The notes under the pieces: model-generated
Seen by the model: only the letters and a program-made list of their open reading frames with translations
Databases searched by the model: none
Told to the model about the DNA's origin: nothing
In this document: piece after piece, positions 5,208 through 6,002 of the stretch
Position numbering within the stretch: the first letter of the stretch is position 1
Layout: each line of letters opens with the position of its first letter
Made by a program: the position numbers and the translations under genes
DNA from: Oscillospiraceae bacterium
GTDB taxonomy: Bacteria > Bacillota > Clostridia > Oscillospirales > Oscillospiraceae
Assembly: GCA_017399325.1 (NCBI GenBank)
Contig: JAFQDY010000052.1
Span: 1-6,002 of the forward strand
Reading direction: 5' to 3'
DNA: 6,002 nucleotides

Positions 5208-5249
5208 AAGTTGCGCACCTGCTAACCACTGAACATGGTGGTGCAACTT
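5208..5249. repeat. Imperfect inverted repeat with nested hairpin
   Basis: AAGTT (5208-5212) pairs with AACTT (5245-5249). After a two-base bulge GCACC (5215-5219) pairs with GGTGC (5240-5244). An inner stem ACCA (5225-5228) with TGGT (5236-5239) closes a seven-base loop. It directly abuts the preceding hairpin and has no T-tract on the plus strand. It may be a non-coding structured element or a short repeat; no function can be assigned. Confidence 0.5.
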
Positions 5250-5290
5250 GACGGACAGCAGTTCACATTGTTAAAAAACACACATTTTTA

Positions 5291-5299
5291 TGGTATAAT
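5291..5299 (+). promoter_or_regulatory. Possible extended -10 promoter
   Basis: TGG followed by a perfect TATAAT (5294-5299) forms an extended -10 element in an AT-rich stretch. The best upstream boxes are poor: TTAAAA at 5271-5276 with 17 bases, or TTGTTA at 5268-5273 with 20 bases. It would yield a leader of over 100 bases before the MerR-family gene. It may be a second promoter for that gene or a chance AT-rich match. Confidence 0.35.
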
Positions 5300-5324
5300 A
5301 AATGTATAAAACCTCAAAAACCTA

Positions 5325-5355
5325 TTGACTCTCCCCTTAACTGTAATGATATATT
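5325..5355 (+). promoter_or_regulatory. MerR-type promoter with 19-base spacer
   Basis: TTGACT (5325-5330) and TATATT (5350-5355) are separated by 19 bases. Promoters activated by MerR-family regulators typically have such an overlong 19-20 base spacer, with the operator between the two boxes. The left part, ACTCTCC at 5328-5334, resembles the left half of known MerR-family operators, but the right half is degenerate. It lies about 60 bases upstream of the MerR-family start codon, so self-regulation is likely by inference. Confidence 0.55.
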
Positions 5356-5417
5356 TTGCTTGTAAGATAGGAATAGCGCTGTTTCTGTCCTGCAGAATTT
5401 CAATGAAAGGAAACGTT

Positions 5418-6002
5418 ATGTATAAGATAGGTGAATTATCTAAATTATGCAATATCTCCGTAAAGACTTTGCGATATTACGACGCCGAAGGCCTGCTTAT
5501 CCCCGATGAGATTGATAAATTCACGGGCTACCGCTATTATTCGGCATCAAAACTTGAAAATTGCTATCGTATTATTGCATTGAAGGAACTCGGTTTTTCT
5601 TTGGATGAGATACGTGTGCAGTTGACAACGAAGGACAACGAGAAAATCACAGCCGGACTAAATGCGAAGTTTGCCGAACTTCAAGCACTGGTTGAAACCA
5701 CCCAAACGCAGTTAAGGAAAATCGAATCCATCAAAAACAATCTGACAGAAGGAGAGTCGAAAATGTTTAATATTATTGTCAGAGCGACCGACAAAGTCCG
5801 CGTTGCTTACATCAGAAAAAATTATCTATCCAAGACAGACGCTTTTGACGATATTGAAAAAATTAAAAGTGATCTGCCTAAAACGATTTTGGGCAAGAGA
5901 AAAATCATCATCAATTACGAAACCGAATACAGAGAGACCGACTTTGATCTCGCGGCTTGTATGGAGATCGTCGGCAAGTTTCCAAGGACCTGCAAATATA
6001 CA
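5418..6002 (+). CDS. MerR-family transcriptional regulator (3' end outside window)
   Basis: The first 195 codons are present and the frame is still open at the window edge. Residues 2-28 hold the MerR DNA-binding helix-turn-helix (KIGELSKLCNISVKTLRYYD, then EGLLIP). Residues 34-41 (KFTGYRYY) are the wing, and KELGFSLDEI (56-65) is the second helical motif. Residues about 75-112 are a long amphipathic helix suited to the dimer coiled coil. From residue 117 (FNIIVRATDKVRVAYIRKNY) a GyrI-like/BmrR-type effector-binding domain appears to begin, suggesting a sensor of drugs or other small organic molecules rather than metals; no cysteine metal-site signature is seen so far. GAAAGG lies seven bases upstream of the ATG. 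An in-frame ATG at 5403 has no ribosome binding site. The gene is visibly more AT-rich than its neighbours. Its target genes are probably itself and a downstream gene not seen here. Confidence 0.9.
   Translation, partial: MYKIGELSKLCNISVKTLRYYDAEGLLIPDEIDKFTGYRYYSASKLENCYRIIALKELGFSLDEIRVQLTTKDNEKITAGLNAKFAELQALVETTQTQLRKIESIKNNLTEGESKMFNIIVRATDKVRVAYIRKNYLSKTDAFDDIEKIKSDLPKTILGKRKIIINYETEYRETDFDLAACMEIVGKFPRTCKYT

Overview
The window looks like chromosomal DNA from a Gram-positive, Clostridia-type bacterium, probably of the Oscillospiraceae/Ruminococcaceae kind. This is inferred from strong AGGAG-type ribosome binding sites, a Firmicutes-length DeoB, a lipoprotein-type alkaline phosphatase, GC-moderate coding DNA, and small intergenic palindromic repeats of a style common in that group. 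No species can be named from the sequence.

Layout from left to right. Positions 17-167 hold two abutting tRNA genes, tRNA-Met(CAT) and tRNA-Glu(TTC), followed by an intrinsic terminator. Positions 168-465 carry no gene. They hold two terminators, each followed by a copy of the same structured inverted-repeat element. Positions 466-1878 (minus) encode an exported lipoprotein of the alkaline phosphatase family. It is divergent from a four-helix membrane protein of unknown function (1991-2719, plus), and the two share an intergenic region with back-to-back promoters whose -35 boxes overlap. The membrane protein gene converges on, and overlaps by 19 bases, the end of a minus-strand operon that reads deoC (4396-5064), deoB (3163-4329), cdd (2701-3123). 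That operon has a near-consensus promoter at 5093-5121. Positions 5122-5417 carry no gene; they hold palindromic repeats, a minus-strand terminator-like hairpin and two candidate plus-strand promoters. The last gene, from 5418 to the window edge, is a 3'-truncated MerR-family regulator that is clearly more AT-rich than the rest.

The central theme is salvage and catabolism of (deoxy)nucleosides. Cdd deaminates (deoxy)cytidine to (deoxy)uridine. A nucleoside phosphorylase, not in this window, would release (deoxy)ribose 1-phosphate. DeoB isomerises that to the 5-phosphate, and DeoC cleaves deoxyribose 5-phosphate to glyceraldehyde 3-phosphate and acetaldehyde. The surface phosphatase could feed this route by dephosphorylating extracellular nucleotides, but that link is inference from proximity.

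I see no clear new multi-gene system. The least explained signals are the twice-occurring structured element with a compensatory stem change near the tRNAs, the overlapping divergent promoters, the unknown membrane protein, and the 19-base-spacer promoter in front of the MerR gene.
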